This document shows positions 43,272 through 53,492 of a stretch of 64,000 nucleotides of DNA, piece by piece. The translations under genes and the position numbers were made by a program. The stretch covers positions 16,918,049 through 16,982,048 of the forward strand of contig OZ022246.1 in assembly GCA_963978895.1 (NCBI GenBank), written 5' to 3'. The notes beneath the pieces were generated by a model. The model did not search any database, had not been told where the DNA came from, and saw only the letters and a list, made by a program, of their open reading frames with translations. The stretch comes from Erpobdella octoculata (Eukaryota; Annelida; Clitellata; Hirudinida; Erpobdellidae). Within the stretch, counting starts at the first letter, position 1. Each line of letters begins with the position of its first letter.

Positions 43272-45045
43272 AACATTCGCAAATTGACGGCAAATGCACT
43301 CCCGCCTATCTACCCAACTCTATCCCAGACCCACGACTTTGGTAAGCTGGATCCTACTACTTATGGCGAAGTGGCAGGGCTTATTCGTTCTTAACTAAAC
43401 AAACAGTGCCATCTTTACCCAATTCCTACATGGCCCCTGAAGAAACTTTTTCCGGTCCTCGCAACCTCTCTCGTAAGTTTTTTCAACCGCTCACTCACTG
43501 CTGGCTATGTACCTACCTGTCTCAAAAACGCTCACGTACTCCTAGATCTTAAAAAATCAACCTTGGACCCACATCTGTTATCATTTACAGACCAATTTCC
43601 AACCTCAGTGTTTTGTCTAAACTTCTCAAGCGGCTTGTGATGAGGCGCCTTCTTGCCTACCTTGACAACAACCATCTCCTCCAGAAAACACAGTCCGCCT
43701 ATCTCCGGCACCAAACCACTGAAACGGAGGTGGTTTCTGATGTACGTAGGGCCGTCAATTCAGGGGATGTTGCCATACTTCATCTCCTGGATATGTCTGC
43801 CGCTTTCGACACTGTCGCCCATGATCTCTTATTGACTAGGCTAGACGTCACATTTGGCATCCGTCGGGTTGAGCATGCATGGATCAAATCTTATCTTACT
43901 GGCAGGAAACAATCGATTATTGGGCCTGGTGATCTGGCTGATCCGGGTGATATCTATTCTGGGGTCCCGCAGGGTTCTGTTCTAGCACCGCTCTTGTTTC
44001 TGCTGTATGTGGCTGATATTGAGAATCTTGTTGCGGACTATGGTCTTTCCAGCTACCAATACGCGGACGACATCCAACTCTTGGGACACTGCAGGCCGGT
44101 AGATGTTTCGACTCTCATAGGACAGGTTGAAGCTTGCTTCTCTCATCTCGCTGACTGGACGAGGTCGAACCGATTGTCTCTAAACTCGGACAAATCGGAG
44201 TTGATGTGGTTCGGATCAAGCCATGACTTGCGTCAGATGCCACCTACGCCACTCCAACTTGCTGGTGCAAAAGTCTACCCCTCACGAATGGTCAGAAGTC
44301 TCGGCGTTTATCTTGATTCTACCCTGTCTATGGGAGTTCATGTAAACAGGGTCTCAGCTGGCAGTTATGGCATTATGCGTGTCCTCAGAGATATCAGACC
44401 TTTCGTCCCTCAGGGCTTGTTTACAACTCTGGTAGTCCAGCTTGTGCTGACACGCATGGACTACTGTAACTCCTTACTCTCAAACGTTAATAAAAAAATA
44501 CTCATCACCTTCCAAAAGGTAATCAACACTGCCGCTAGACTAGTCTGCGGGTCTAAAAGTACACCACTCTTGGTGGAGCTTCAGTGGCTCAGGGTGTCGG
44601 AAAGAGTTACATACAAGATATCAAGCATTATCTTTAGCGTCAGGCTCCATGGATCTCCAGATTACCTAAGTTCTCTCCTTGTGTCCTCAAGCACACTACC
44701 AAGAAGATCTTCCTTCCGATCGGCTACTCTCCCCACTATTGTCACCCAAAGATCCCGTCTCACAGGGTTCGGTGACCATTGTTTCCACGTTGCCGGGCCC
44801 ATCATCTGGAACTCTCTTCCACTGTTGATCAGAAGCCAGACGACTTCTGATCACTTTCATGCATTACATAAACTATTTCTTTTAAACAAATCACTCCATA
44901 TAACCTGATTATACTCCTATTAATTTCTTACCATTTATTATTATTTATTTTTGACGGTTTGCTTGCTGACTTTGGACTGAGTGCTTTGTGTAATCTTTTA
45001 TTTTTGGATTTTAAATGCACTTTAAAAATGGGAATAAAACATAAA
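43255..45045 (+). mobile_element. CR1/L2-like LINE, 5'-truncated
   Basis: Starts within the linker before RT (EKLHNIRKLTANALPPIYPT, then DPIPT-like YPIPTWP), continues through RT and thumb, stops at 44908 and has a 3' UTR ending GGGAATAAAACATAAAACA, a short tandem tail. The 5' part (43255-43612) has stops and a frame change. Different subfamily from the LINE at 3.4-5.5 kb. Confidence 0.85.
43613..44908 (+). CDS. CR1/L2-like reverse transcriptase (truncated)
   Basis: Open frame of about 431 codons: QSAYLRHQTTETEVVSDVRR, HLLDMSAAFDTVAHDLLLTR, LTGRKQSIIGPG, SGVPQGSVLAPLLFLLYVAD, YQYADDIQLLG (catalytic YADD intact), RLSLNSDKSELMWFG, VRSLGVYLDSTLSM and a C-terminal zinc-less domain (LQWLRVSERVTYKI, GPIIWNSLPLLIRS). 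The AFDTVxHDLLLxRL and NSLPxxIRS blocks are typical of CR1/L2 LINEs. ORF1 and endonuclease are missing. The real frame continues upstream through a shift at about 43560-43600, so the ATG is not native. Confidence 0.88.
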   Translation: MSKLLKRLVMRRLLAYLDNNHLLQKTQSAYLRHQTTETEVVSDVRRAVNSGDVAILHLLDMSAAFDTVAHDLLLTRLDVTFGIRRVEHAWIKSYLTGRKQSIIGPGDLADPGDIYSGVPQGSVLAPLLFLLYVADIENLVADYGLSSYQYADDIQLLGHCRPVDVSTLIGQVEACFSHLADWTRSNRLSLNSDKSELMWFGSSHDLRQMPPTPLQLAGAKVYPSRMVRSLGVYLDSTLSMGVHVNRVSAGSYGIMRVLRDIRPFVPQGLFTTLVVQLVLTRMDYCNSLLSNVNKKILITFQKVINTAARLVCGSKSTPLLVELQWLRVSERVTYKISSIIFSVRLHGSPDYLSSLLVSSSTLPRRSSFRSATLPTIVTQRSRLTGFGDHCFHVAGPIIWNSLPLLIRSQTTSDHFHALHKLFLLNKSLHIT

Positions 45046-45068
45046 ACATATATATTTATATAAACAAC

Positions 45069-45071
<3 letters not shown>

Positions 45072-45160
<89 letters not shown>
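45072..45160. repeat. (TA)n microsatellite
   Basis: TA tract between the LINE tail and a PLE 3' region. CAACAG precedes it, as at 51655. Confidence 0.95.
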
Positions 45161-45162
<2 letters not shown>

Positions 45163-45776
45163 TCGCTCTTGGTACTCTAGTTTATGTATTATTTTCGGTC
45201 ATATTTATTTTATATTTGTTCTTATGATTTCAATGGTAATTAATACATCCCTTTGTTTTATTTTTGCTCTTAATTTAATTTATTTATTTTCTTTCTATCT
45301 ATGTATACTTCGACATTTAAGGCTTTCAATTTTTATGTACAATTCTTATCGGTGAAAAACTAACACCTGTATCGACGGAAAACTAACACCAACAATTCTT
45401 ATGTTAAATTTAATTTATATTTGTTTCTTTGATTTTAGCCTTAATTAATACCTTCCCTCGCATTTTATTTTGGTCATATTTTATTTTTATCTACGTATTT
45501 CCACATTCCATTATTTGTTTTTAATCGTCTTTGTTTATGTTCGGTTCCTGTACCGCCCGGCCTTTTGCTTTTTCTGAAGATGGCTGAAAAAATAGCCGAA
45601 ACTTGCAAGTTAAAAAGTAATAAAGATTTGTATAATCGGGCGTTCTTTGAACAACTTCGTGGGCGAGTTAAATTACGCGAACTATCTCATATAATAGAAA
45701 AAGTTTGCAACAAAACTTGGTCAATAAAATTTAACCGAGCCTGTATCGACGAAAAATTAACACCTAATTATTTGAA
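45161..45776 (+). mobile_element. Solo PLE G-family 3' region
   Basis: Nearly identical to 61425-62028 (3' UTR, hammerhead, terminal coding echo) but with no RT attached, so a very short 5'-truncated insertion. Ends ...CACCTAATTATTTGAA at TA repeats, exactly as in the two other G-family copies. Confidence 0.9.
45568..45617 (+). ncRNA. Hammerhead ribozyme motif, G-family copy 1
   Basis: Stem I CUUUUU/AAAAAG, box CUGAAGA, U, stem II GGCU...AGCC, GAAAC, UUGCAA, GUU. ATG at 45580-45582 begins an open frame [11 protein letters not shown] that runs to the TA border. Confidence 0.88.
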
Positions 45777-45803
45777 TATATATATATATATATATATAAA
45801 TAT

Positions 45804-46582
<779 letters not shown>

Positions 46583-46730
46583 CAGTATTTCGGCACTAAA
46601 TGTTCATTTAAACATGCTCTGTTGAAATATACACGCCATTTAGAAGACACGGTTTTGTCAATTAAGCGCTTAAAATATTTTAAGTGAGATAAAACACTTT
46701 TACTAAATCTAAATTCAAACGTTTTATTAG

Positions 46731-46775
46731 CAACCAACTTGCAAATTTCAGCCATTGCGGCCATCGTCAGGGTTG
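46731..46775 (-). ncRNA. Hammerhead ribozyme motif, left arm
   Basis: Minus strand: stem I CAACC/GGUUG, box CUGACGA, U, stem II GGCC-GCAAU-GGCU, GAAA, UUUGCAAG, UU. Frame from [17 protein letters not shown], open to the TA border ([15 protein letters not shown]). Confidence 0.82.
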
Positions 46776-47154
46776 TTTTGATTGTCTTAATGTAACTAAA
46801 AGTTAATACATACAGTACATAATAATAATTAAAATCGGGACGATGAACGTTAAATTAAGCAGAAAATAATTAATAAAATAATAATAAAAATAAAATAATA
46901 ATAATAAAATCAAAATAAAAATACTTTAAAAATTATATTAATTTAAATCAAGAGATAATAATTTAAATTTATAAAATTCATCAAAAGTTTTAAGAAATGT
47001 GAAACAGACAAAGAAGCTTATGTATCATATCAAAACAATGTCATATCTTCCTTCTAATTGTAATATTAATGTTATCAGTTAAGTGAGACAAGCTCAACGG
47101 ACCAGATATCCCCTCTGAAACACATGTACCATCAACAGACACTCCAGAAAAGCT

Positions 47155-47958
47155 TTGTATATTTCACAGGAAAAACCTAAAATTAATATGCAAAGAGATT
47201 TTACAGATGGCACATTGTCTCTGTTCAATATATCTGATGTTGGTGATGTTCAATCAAATAGAATCAAACTTGATAGTAATACTTTGATTTGTTCTGATCC
47301 AGCCAATGCAGGGGCTGCACAACCGAGTCTGCAGTCTGCAAATATTCAACTTGCTATAGAACATCAGATTGAAAATGCTGTCTCTCATGAAAACAAATCC
47401 GGACACGTAAATGACAAAGATGCAAAAGAATGTTGTTCATTCAGGGTCGTGACCGCTGATGACGTCAATATTGATAACTGTTTTTCTCCCTTATATGCAT
47501 CTGATGGAAATAACCAGGATGGTGATTTAAAAGGCACCTCAATTACAGATAGCATTTTGCTTCATTTAAAGTGCGACGATATGCATCCTTCTACAATATG
47601 TTTTTCTTCCTCCCAAGCCTCTGAAATATGTAACATTGATGGTGATAAAAAAGGCGCCTCATCTACAGATGACTTGTTGCAGGGATTTAAAACTGTAGAT
47701 ACACGTTGCTTGTCGGGATTGCCTGGTCAAAGTCTCGTTGATCGAACAGATGTTGAGTTTTATGATGGTTGTTTATCCGGTTGCCATGATTCCGTCCGAA
47801 TGCACCGGATAAAGGGTTGTGCAGAGATTTCTCAGGTGGATGACGGATTTTCTGGAGTGTCTGTTGATGGTACATGTGTTTCAGAGGGGATATCTGGTCC
47901 GTTGAGCTTGTCTCACTTAACTGATAACATTAATATTACAATTAGACGGAAGAGATGA
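47155..47958 (+). CDS. PLE C-terminal tail fragment
   Basis: Open frame of 267 codons with no RT or endonuclease: the piece downstream of a GIY-YIG module. Starts near the end of that module (LYISQEKPKINMQRDF equals the EALYI..RPSINIQ block of other PLEs), has two repeats of about 40 residues (47479-47598, 47599-47712) and ends LTDNINITIRRKR. The first visible Met is not a native start. Plus-strand 3' part of a truncated PLE. Confidence 0.75.
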   Translation: MYISQEKPKINMQRDFTDGTLSLFNISDVGDVQSNRIKLDSNTLICSDPANAGAAQPSLQSANIQLAIEHQIENAVSHENKSGHVNDKDAKECCSFRVVTADDVNIDNCFSPLYASDGNNQDGDLKGTSITDSILLHLKCDDMHPSTICFSSSQASEICNIDGDKKGASSTDDLLQGFKTVDTRCLSGLPGQSLVDRTDVEFYDGCLSGCHDSVRMHRIKGCAEISQVDDGFSGVSVDGTCVSEGISGPLSLSHLTDNINITIRRKR

Positions 47959-48223
47959 CATTGTTTTGATATGATACATAAGCTTCTTTGTATGTTTCAC
48001 ATTTCTTAAAACTTTTGATGAATTTTATAAATTTAAATTATTATCTCTTGATTTAAATTATTATAATTTTTAAAGTATTTTTATTTTGATTTTATTATTA
48101 TTATTTTATTTTTATTATTATTTTATTAATTATTTTCTGCTTAATTTAACGTTCATCGTCCCGATTTTAATTATTATTATGTACTGTATGTATTAACTTT
48201 TAGTTACATTAAGACAATCAAAA

Positions 48224-48268
48224 CAACCCTGACGATGGCCGCAATGGCTGAAATTTGCAAGTTGGTTG
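48224..48268 (+). ncRNA. Hammerhead ribozyme motif, right arm
   Basis: Same motif as 46731-46775 in plus sense. ATG at 48235 opens [20 protein letters not shown] and stays open to the (TA)n border at about 48393. Confidence 0.82.
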
Positions 48269-48392
48269 CTAATAAAACATTTGATTTTAGATTTAGTAAA
48301 AGTGTTTTCTCTCACTTAAAATATTTTAAGCGCTTAATTGACAAAACCGTGTCTTCTAAATGGCGTGTATATTTCAACAGAGCATGTTTAAA

Positions 48393-48794
<402 letters not shown>

Positions 48795-48809
48795 ATATAT
48801 ATATATATT

Positions 48810-48896
<87 letters not shown>

Positions 48897-48905
48897 TTAT
48901 ATATA

Positions 48906-49002
<97 letters not shown>

Positions 49003-49040
49003 ACTCTACTAGGAATCGAATATATATATATATATATATA
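48795..49040. repeat. (TA)n with SINE-A scrap
   Basis: TA/TATATTTA/TATACA repeats; 49001-49019 (TGACTCTACTAGGAATCGA) is the inverted B-box end of SINE A. Confidence 0.9.
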
Positions 49041-50303
49041 TCTCCATTGGGACCAACCTTTGCTAACTTTTACATGGGTCGTTTAGAGGAGATTGCTTTC
49101 GCTGAAATAGAAGAAACCCCAATTGTTTATGCGCGATATATGGATGATATCTTTCTTCTTGTGAGGTCTGAACGTGAAGTCGTTGCTTTAAAGAATACTT
49201 TCGAGAGCAATTCAGTTTTGAAATTTACCTTCGACCTAAATGACAGTAAAAAACAAGTAAATTTTCTCGACACCATCATCACAATAACTGATTCTGGTCC
49301 TACTACCAAAGTCTTCATCAAACCAACTAATAATGGAACATGCCTAAATGGTGACAGCGAGAGTCCGGACAGATATAAAAGAAGTGTTATTAATAGTTAT
49401 CTCCTCAGAGCTTATCGTTTTTCCGAAACCTGGTCAGATTTCCATAAAGAAATAGTTAGAATCAAGCAGTTATTGGTTAACAACAATTATTCTAATAGCT
49501 TTGTCGACGGTTTTATTAACAATTTTGTAACCAAAATGAAAACATCTGTGAGTTCGGCTGGGTCTGACGCTGACAAGGGTCGTGATGTACGCCAGGAGTT
49601 CCCCGTGTTCTACAAAAATCAAATGAATCTCAATTACAGAATTGATGAAAGTATTATAAAGAAGATAATAAAAAAGGAAGTTTCTGTTATAGACCCCGTC
49701 AGGAATAAACTGGGTTTATATATTTATTACAAAAACTTGAAACTTTTCAATTTGGTCATCAAGAATGATAGAACAAGTATCACTGACCCGTTGCAACAAA
49801 GTCACGTGGTGTACCATTTCAAATGTTCTATTCCACATTGTAAGGTGGATACATACATTGGTCACACTACCACTACGTTGTCAAGGAGACTCACGATGCA
49901 TCTCCAGTTTGGGAGTATTCTTAATCATTATGAATGTATTCATTTGAAAAAGCTAACACGAAAAGAACTTGAAGAAGGTGTTTCGATTTTAACAAGAGAA
50001 TCCGACTCTTTCCGGCTGAAAATTAAAGAGGCTCTCTATATCTTATTAATGAGACCCGCAATTAATAAACAATTTGATAAATTTCCACAGATTCTCCACT
50101 TATTCGGTGTCAAAGAAAGCAATATGCATCGGTTACCCTGTATTCCTTCTAACGACGAGGATAACATAAATGATGATACTTCTGACTCGTCCTCTGACAC
50201 AAATACTTTGGCTGTTGAGGCTGCTCCTGACGAATCTCATTGTAATGTATCTGAGGAAATTCTTGTCTCTTCTAATATAACACAGCGAAAACGCAAAAAT
50301 TGA
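49041..50303 (+). CDS. PLE D partial RT plus GIY-YIG endonuclease
   Basis: About 420 open codons. RT starts at SPLGPTF and shows [10 protein letters not shown] (Met before DD, where most PLEs here have Val) and FLDTIITI. Endonuclease: [14 protein letters not shown]...[16 protein letters not shown] and [19 protein letters not shown]. The acidic Ser/Asp tail is short and ends [12 protein letters not shown] palm first half is missing, so the copy is dead as an RT, though the endonuclease module is complete. Confidence 0.88.
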   Translation, partial: SPLGPTFANFYMGRLEEIAFAEIEETPIVYARYMDDIFLLVRSEREVVALKNTFESNSVLKFTFDLNDSKKQVNFLDTIITITDSGPTTKVFIKPTNNGTCLNGDSESPDRYKRSVINSYLLRAYRFSETWSDFHKEIVRIKQLLVNNNYSNSFVDGFINNFVTKMKTSVSSAGSDADKGRDVRQEFPVFYKNQMNLNYRIDESIIKKIIKKEVSVIDPVRNKLGLYIYYKNLKLFNLVIKNDRTSITDPLQQSHVVYHFKCSIPHCKVDTYIGHTTTTLSRRLTMHLQFGSILNHYECIHLKKLTRKELEEGVSILTRESDSFRLKIKEALYILLMRPAINKQFDKFPQILHLFGVKESNMHRLPCIPSNDEDNINDDTSDSSSDTNTLAVEAAPDESHCNVSEEILVSSNITQRKRKN

Positions 50304-50437
50304 TTTCCAATAGTATAAATTTTATATTCTTTTGATTTGATAGGTAGAGTGTTTTTTTCGTTTTTTCTTTTGTTAGTGTGCTAATTCTTTGACAATTTCG
50401 GTTCTTTCTGTTTGTTTACTTTTCTCGTTTTACTTTT

Positions 50438-50479
50438 GACCCTGAGGATGGCTGACATAGCTGAAACGGTCCGTCGGTC
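50438..50479 (+). ncRNA. Hammerhead ribozyme motif, PLE D
   Basis: Stem I GACC/GGUC, box CUGAGGA, U, stem II GGCU-GACAU-AGCU, GAAAC, GGUCC, GUC. ATG 50448 opens MADIAETVRRSDNK, frame open about 57 codons to the TA border. Confidence 0.88.
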
Positions 50480-50619
50480 TGACAATAAAAGTTTAATGGA
50501 AAAGTTTTTGGCTAATTGTAGTCTCGAACAGAGAGTTTTGTGCCGAAAGGTCGAGAATTTGGCTCGAAAAGTTGTTTCTGCCAAATGGCGAGTTGTGTTT
50601 CTTAGAGCGTGTCTCAAAT

Positions 50620-50713
50620 ATATATATACATATATATAAACGAATATATATATATATACACATATACATATACATACATATACATATACAAACGAACATA
50701 TATATATATACAC

Positions 50714-50752
<39 letters not shown>
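50620..50752. repeat. TA / TACATA microsatellite
   Basis: Compound TA, CATA and ACGAACATA repeats between PLE D and PLE E. Confidence 0.95.
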
Positions 50753-50755
<3 letters not shown>

Positions 50756-51061
50756 TCTAAAAATACGGAGTCAGAATCACTCTTTCTTGATAGTTTCCAC
50801 ACAGATGAAATGATTGAAGGAAAAGAAAATGACTTGGAAGAAAAACATAAAAGTAGTAATAATGTCGACGATGAAGATGTTTTCTGTAACTGTGAAGGTA
50901 GTGAAGTCGAGGTTGATGGCGATGCGGCTAAAAATTGTGGAACTACACTTATCGGAGAAATTGAGAATGTTTTGATTAATAGTGCAGGTGAGGCTGAGAC
51001 ACCTGCGGTGTTTGAACATTTACTTTGCAATCCAAACATTAATATAAAAAGAAGAAAGTAG
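50753..51061 (+). CDS. PLE E C-terminal tail fragment
   Basis: About 102 codons, rich in E/D/S, ending HLLCNPNINIKRRK like other PLE termini. No catalytic domain. The frame continues from the TA repeat, so no start codon is expected. Confidence 0.7.
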
Positions 51062-51337
51062 AAAACAAAAACTACGGGAAAAGTGAGCGTGAAATCAGCT
51101 GTGTGGCTTGCTGGTTGTGTACTTAATTTGTATTTTAGTGAGACTTTGGCTGAACGCGTCGACACTTGTTTACTCACTGAAAGCGTGTTTATTAATACTC
51201 GGCTACTTTTATTGATTTTACGTCTAATTCTGCATGTATTGAAAACAAACTAACTGCTGTTTAATTAACCTTATTATTATAATTTGAGAAAGTGTTTTTT
51301 TCGATTTTAATATATACCGTTTTATTATTATAAATGA

Positions 51338-51380
51338 AGCTCTGAAGATGGTTAAATTAACCGAAACTGGCCAGTCAGCT
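51338..51380 (+). ncRNA. Hammerhead ribozyme motif, PLE E
   Basis: Stem I AGCU/AGCU, box CUGAAGA, U, stem II GGUU-AAAUU-AACC, GAAAC, UGGCCA, GUC. ATG 51348 opens [15 protein letters not shown], open to the TA border. Confidence 0.88.
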
Positions 51381-51538
51381 GGAAAAAATAAAGATTTTAA
51401 AACGTTGCTAGGTGTAGTTTCAGAAAGAAAAGATATTGTTGTTTTGCAAGGTTTATACAAGAAACTGTTGAATGCAAAATGGGCGACAAAGTTCAATGAA
51501 ACTTGCTTGCGGGAAAATATTGTCCCCAATTATGTATG

Positions 51539-51720
<182 letters not shown>

Positions 51721-51737
51721 CCGACGTGGCAATTAAA

Positions 51738-52187
51738 GCCCATTTGCAAAAATTCTATCTGGTCTTTAGTCAGTACGTGTTTTGACATATTAACGTAATG
51801 ACAAACATCACTTTTCATGAGATATTGTCCACCGTAAAGTCGAGACAACTTGTCAACAATAACGTTTCTCGTTTTTGTGTTATATATTGAGTTGAATGAT
51901 TCAAGCCGATGACACATTTCTTCGTCGTTAAGTTCAGACAACTGTTGTAAATATAGGTCGTTTTCTCGGTTCATTTCAGCTAACTTCTCCTCTGCATTTT
52001 TTATATCAGCGCTAATAAATTGATCTGCAGACTGAGGGGCTTGGTCTATGAGTGCCTTCTTAGAGCTTAAGTAATTTTTAACATATTTTGGAATAATATT
52101 TTCTTTCAAACAGGCTCTTTTGAACACAATTAACCATTTAACGTTGGTCATCTTTCTTAACAAGTTTTTAAAGCCCTTTTCATCCAT
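51738..52187 (-). pseudogene. PLE F N-terminal domain
   Basis: About 150 codons before the TA-derived tail. Contains [20 protein letters not shown], a helical charged stretch ([20 protein letters not shown]) and [15 protein letters not shown]; the last part aligns with ELEMLEMGYNCHV at the start of PLE C. A frameshift and stop separate it from the ATG in the hammerhead. The domain's role is unknown to me. Confidence 0.7.
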
Positions 52188-52258
52188 TTGAAGCGACGAG
52201 ACATATAATTGAAGAATTTATTGGTTAAAATTGTTGAATAATAAAAAAAACGATCTGT

Positions 52259-52300
52259 GTTAACTGGCCAGTTTCAGCTATAAAAGCCATCTTCAGAACC
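52259..52300 (-). ncRNA. Hammerhead ribozyme motif, PLE F (5' position)
   Basis: Minus strand: stem I GUU/AAC (short), box CUGAAGA, U, stem II GGCU-UUUAU-AGCU, GAAAC, UGGCCA, GUU. ATG opens MAFIAETGQLTQI, then a stop after 20 codons. Confidence 0.75.
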
Positions 52301-52310
52301 CTATGTTAAA

Positions 52311-52659
52311 CAACAAATTAGATATCATAAAAGTTGAAAGGGAAGAGTTAAAAATAAGAAATACTTAGGTTTAGACGGACACATTGAATAAGAGCTAGGC
52401 TGAATCAGTTTTCACTTAATAAAATATTACGGTTATTGATGGATGAAACACATTGAAATTTAAGTAGAAACAACAGAAGGAAAAAAGCAACCACATTAAA
52501 TGAGCTACAAAGAGCGAAACTCACTTTGAAATTAAATAGAGTCCGACGAAAAGTAGCCCAACAAAATCGATGATATTTTTTTCAATAATTTAGAACTAAA
52601 TAAGTAATTAAAACACAGGAAAGACAAGCTAAAACACGTTAAACGCTCGATAGGTATAT
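52311..52659. other. Probable PLE 3' UTR-like sequence
   Basis: Non-coding AT-rich sequence upstream (minus sense) of the PLE F hammerhead, in the position a preceding tandem copy's 3' UTR would have. No coding recognised. Confidence 0.4.
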
Positions 52660-53390
52660 ATATATTCAGATAAACATGCACGCAATTTAACCAAAACTTA
52701 CTTTATATTAGTCTGTTTACACTTTTTTTAAATGTTTAAAACATCACTACAAAATGTAAAACTGTAAGTTTTATTTTAAACCAACTGGCAATCTTCAGGG
52801 TTGTTTACAAAACAATTTCTAGGCTTGCCAAACATAATAAAGACAGTTCCAAGTCGAACAGAAATTAATTTAAAATTGAGGCAAAATAAGTTAAAACCAG
52901 AGGGATCATTGCAGAATGCGGTGGTGATTGGTGAAAGTTCTTCAGTTTTTTCGGAAGACATTCAGATCCCAAATGTGTTTACTCATCTGGCTGATAATCA
53001 AAATATAACCGTTTGACGGAAAGACAAACAAAGAAGAAAACTTTTGATTTAATATTATGTATAATATTAGTATGGGTTCTCTATGATGTTGGACTTTTGT
53101 CAGATTTTGCTGCGCTTAGATGGAAACACTATAAATCACGTAGTTTTAATTATTTTCTGATTAACTAGCATGTTTGCTGAAATTTATTAATCTGGTTTTA
53201 ACTTGTTTTGTCCCAATTTTAAATTATTTATTGTTCGAACATGGAACTGTCTTTATTATGTTTGGTAAGCCTAGAAATTGTTTTGTAATGTTTTAAACAT
53301 TTTAAAAAAGTGTAAACAGACTACGAAAAAGTTAGTTTCGGTTAAATGGTTCAATAGAGCATGTTTATCTGAAAATATCGAGCCATTTTA

Positions 53391-53395
<5 letters not shown>
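52660..53395. mobile_element. Second palindromic PLE 3' end
   Basis: About 52667-52860 is inverted relative to about 53228-53395 (shared AAACATGCTCTATTGAACC-like end, GTGTAAACAGACTA, CAAAACAATTTCTAGGCTTG, GACAGTTCCA). The plus-strand centre encodes a PLE C-terminus. The hammerhead remnant near 52790 lost stem II (CTGAAGATTGCC). Confidence 0.75.
52863..53016 (+). pseudogene. PLE C-terminal remnant
   Basis: Encodes INLKLRQNKLKPEGSL and IPNVFTHLADNQNITV, then TGA in place of the Arg codon present in the related copy at 62.8 kb (NQNITVRRKE). Confidence 0.7.
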
Positions 53396-53448
<53 letters not shown>

Positions 53449-53453
53449 TCATT

Positions 53454-53490
<37 letters not shown>
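53396..53490. repeat. (TA)n microsatellite, target of a P-type transposon
   Basis: Two TA blocks split by AAATTCATTCAACA. Confidence 0.95.

Positions 53491-53492
<2 letters not shown>

Larger units (their letters stand above)
49041..50619 (+). mobile_element. Penelope-like element D, 5'-truncated
   Basis: The reading frame emerges directly from TA repeats at the RT box [13 protein letters not shown]. Stop at 50303, 3' UTR, hammerhead 50438-50479, terminal echo KWRVVFLRACLK and TA border at about 50620. Confidence 0.9.
50753..51538 (+). mobile_element. Penelope-like element E, only the 3' end
   Basis: Starts in the acidic C-terminal tail directly after TA repeats, ends [17 protein letters not shown] at the next TA tract. 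Contains ORF end, 3' UTR and hammerhead. Confidence 0.85.
51721..52310 (-). mobile_element. PLE F: 5' end with N-terminal coding, 3'-truncated
   Basis: The only copy showing sequence downstream of the usual terminus. From hammerhead (52259-52300) through [16 protein letters not shown] the coding continues [20 protein letters not shown] to GFNCHV, then stops at TA repeats. This shows that the terminal segment of the other copies is the true N-terminal coding of the PLE ORF. Confidence 0.82.

Noticed and set aside
52785..52815. Intact hammerhead in the second palindrome
   Set aside because: CTGAAGA is followed by TTGCC without stem II and GAAA; only a deletion remnant.
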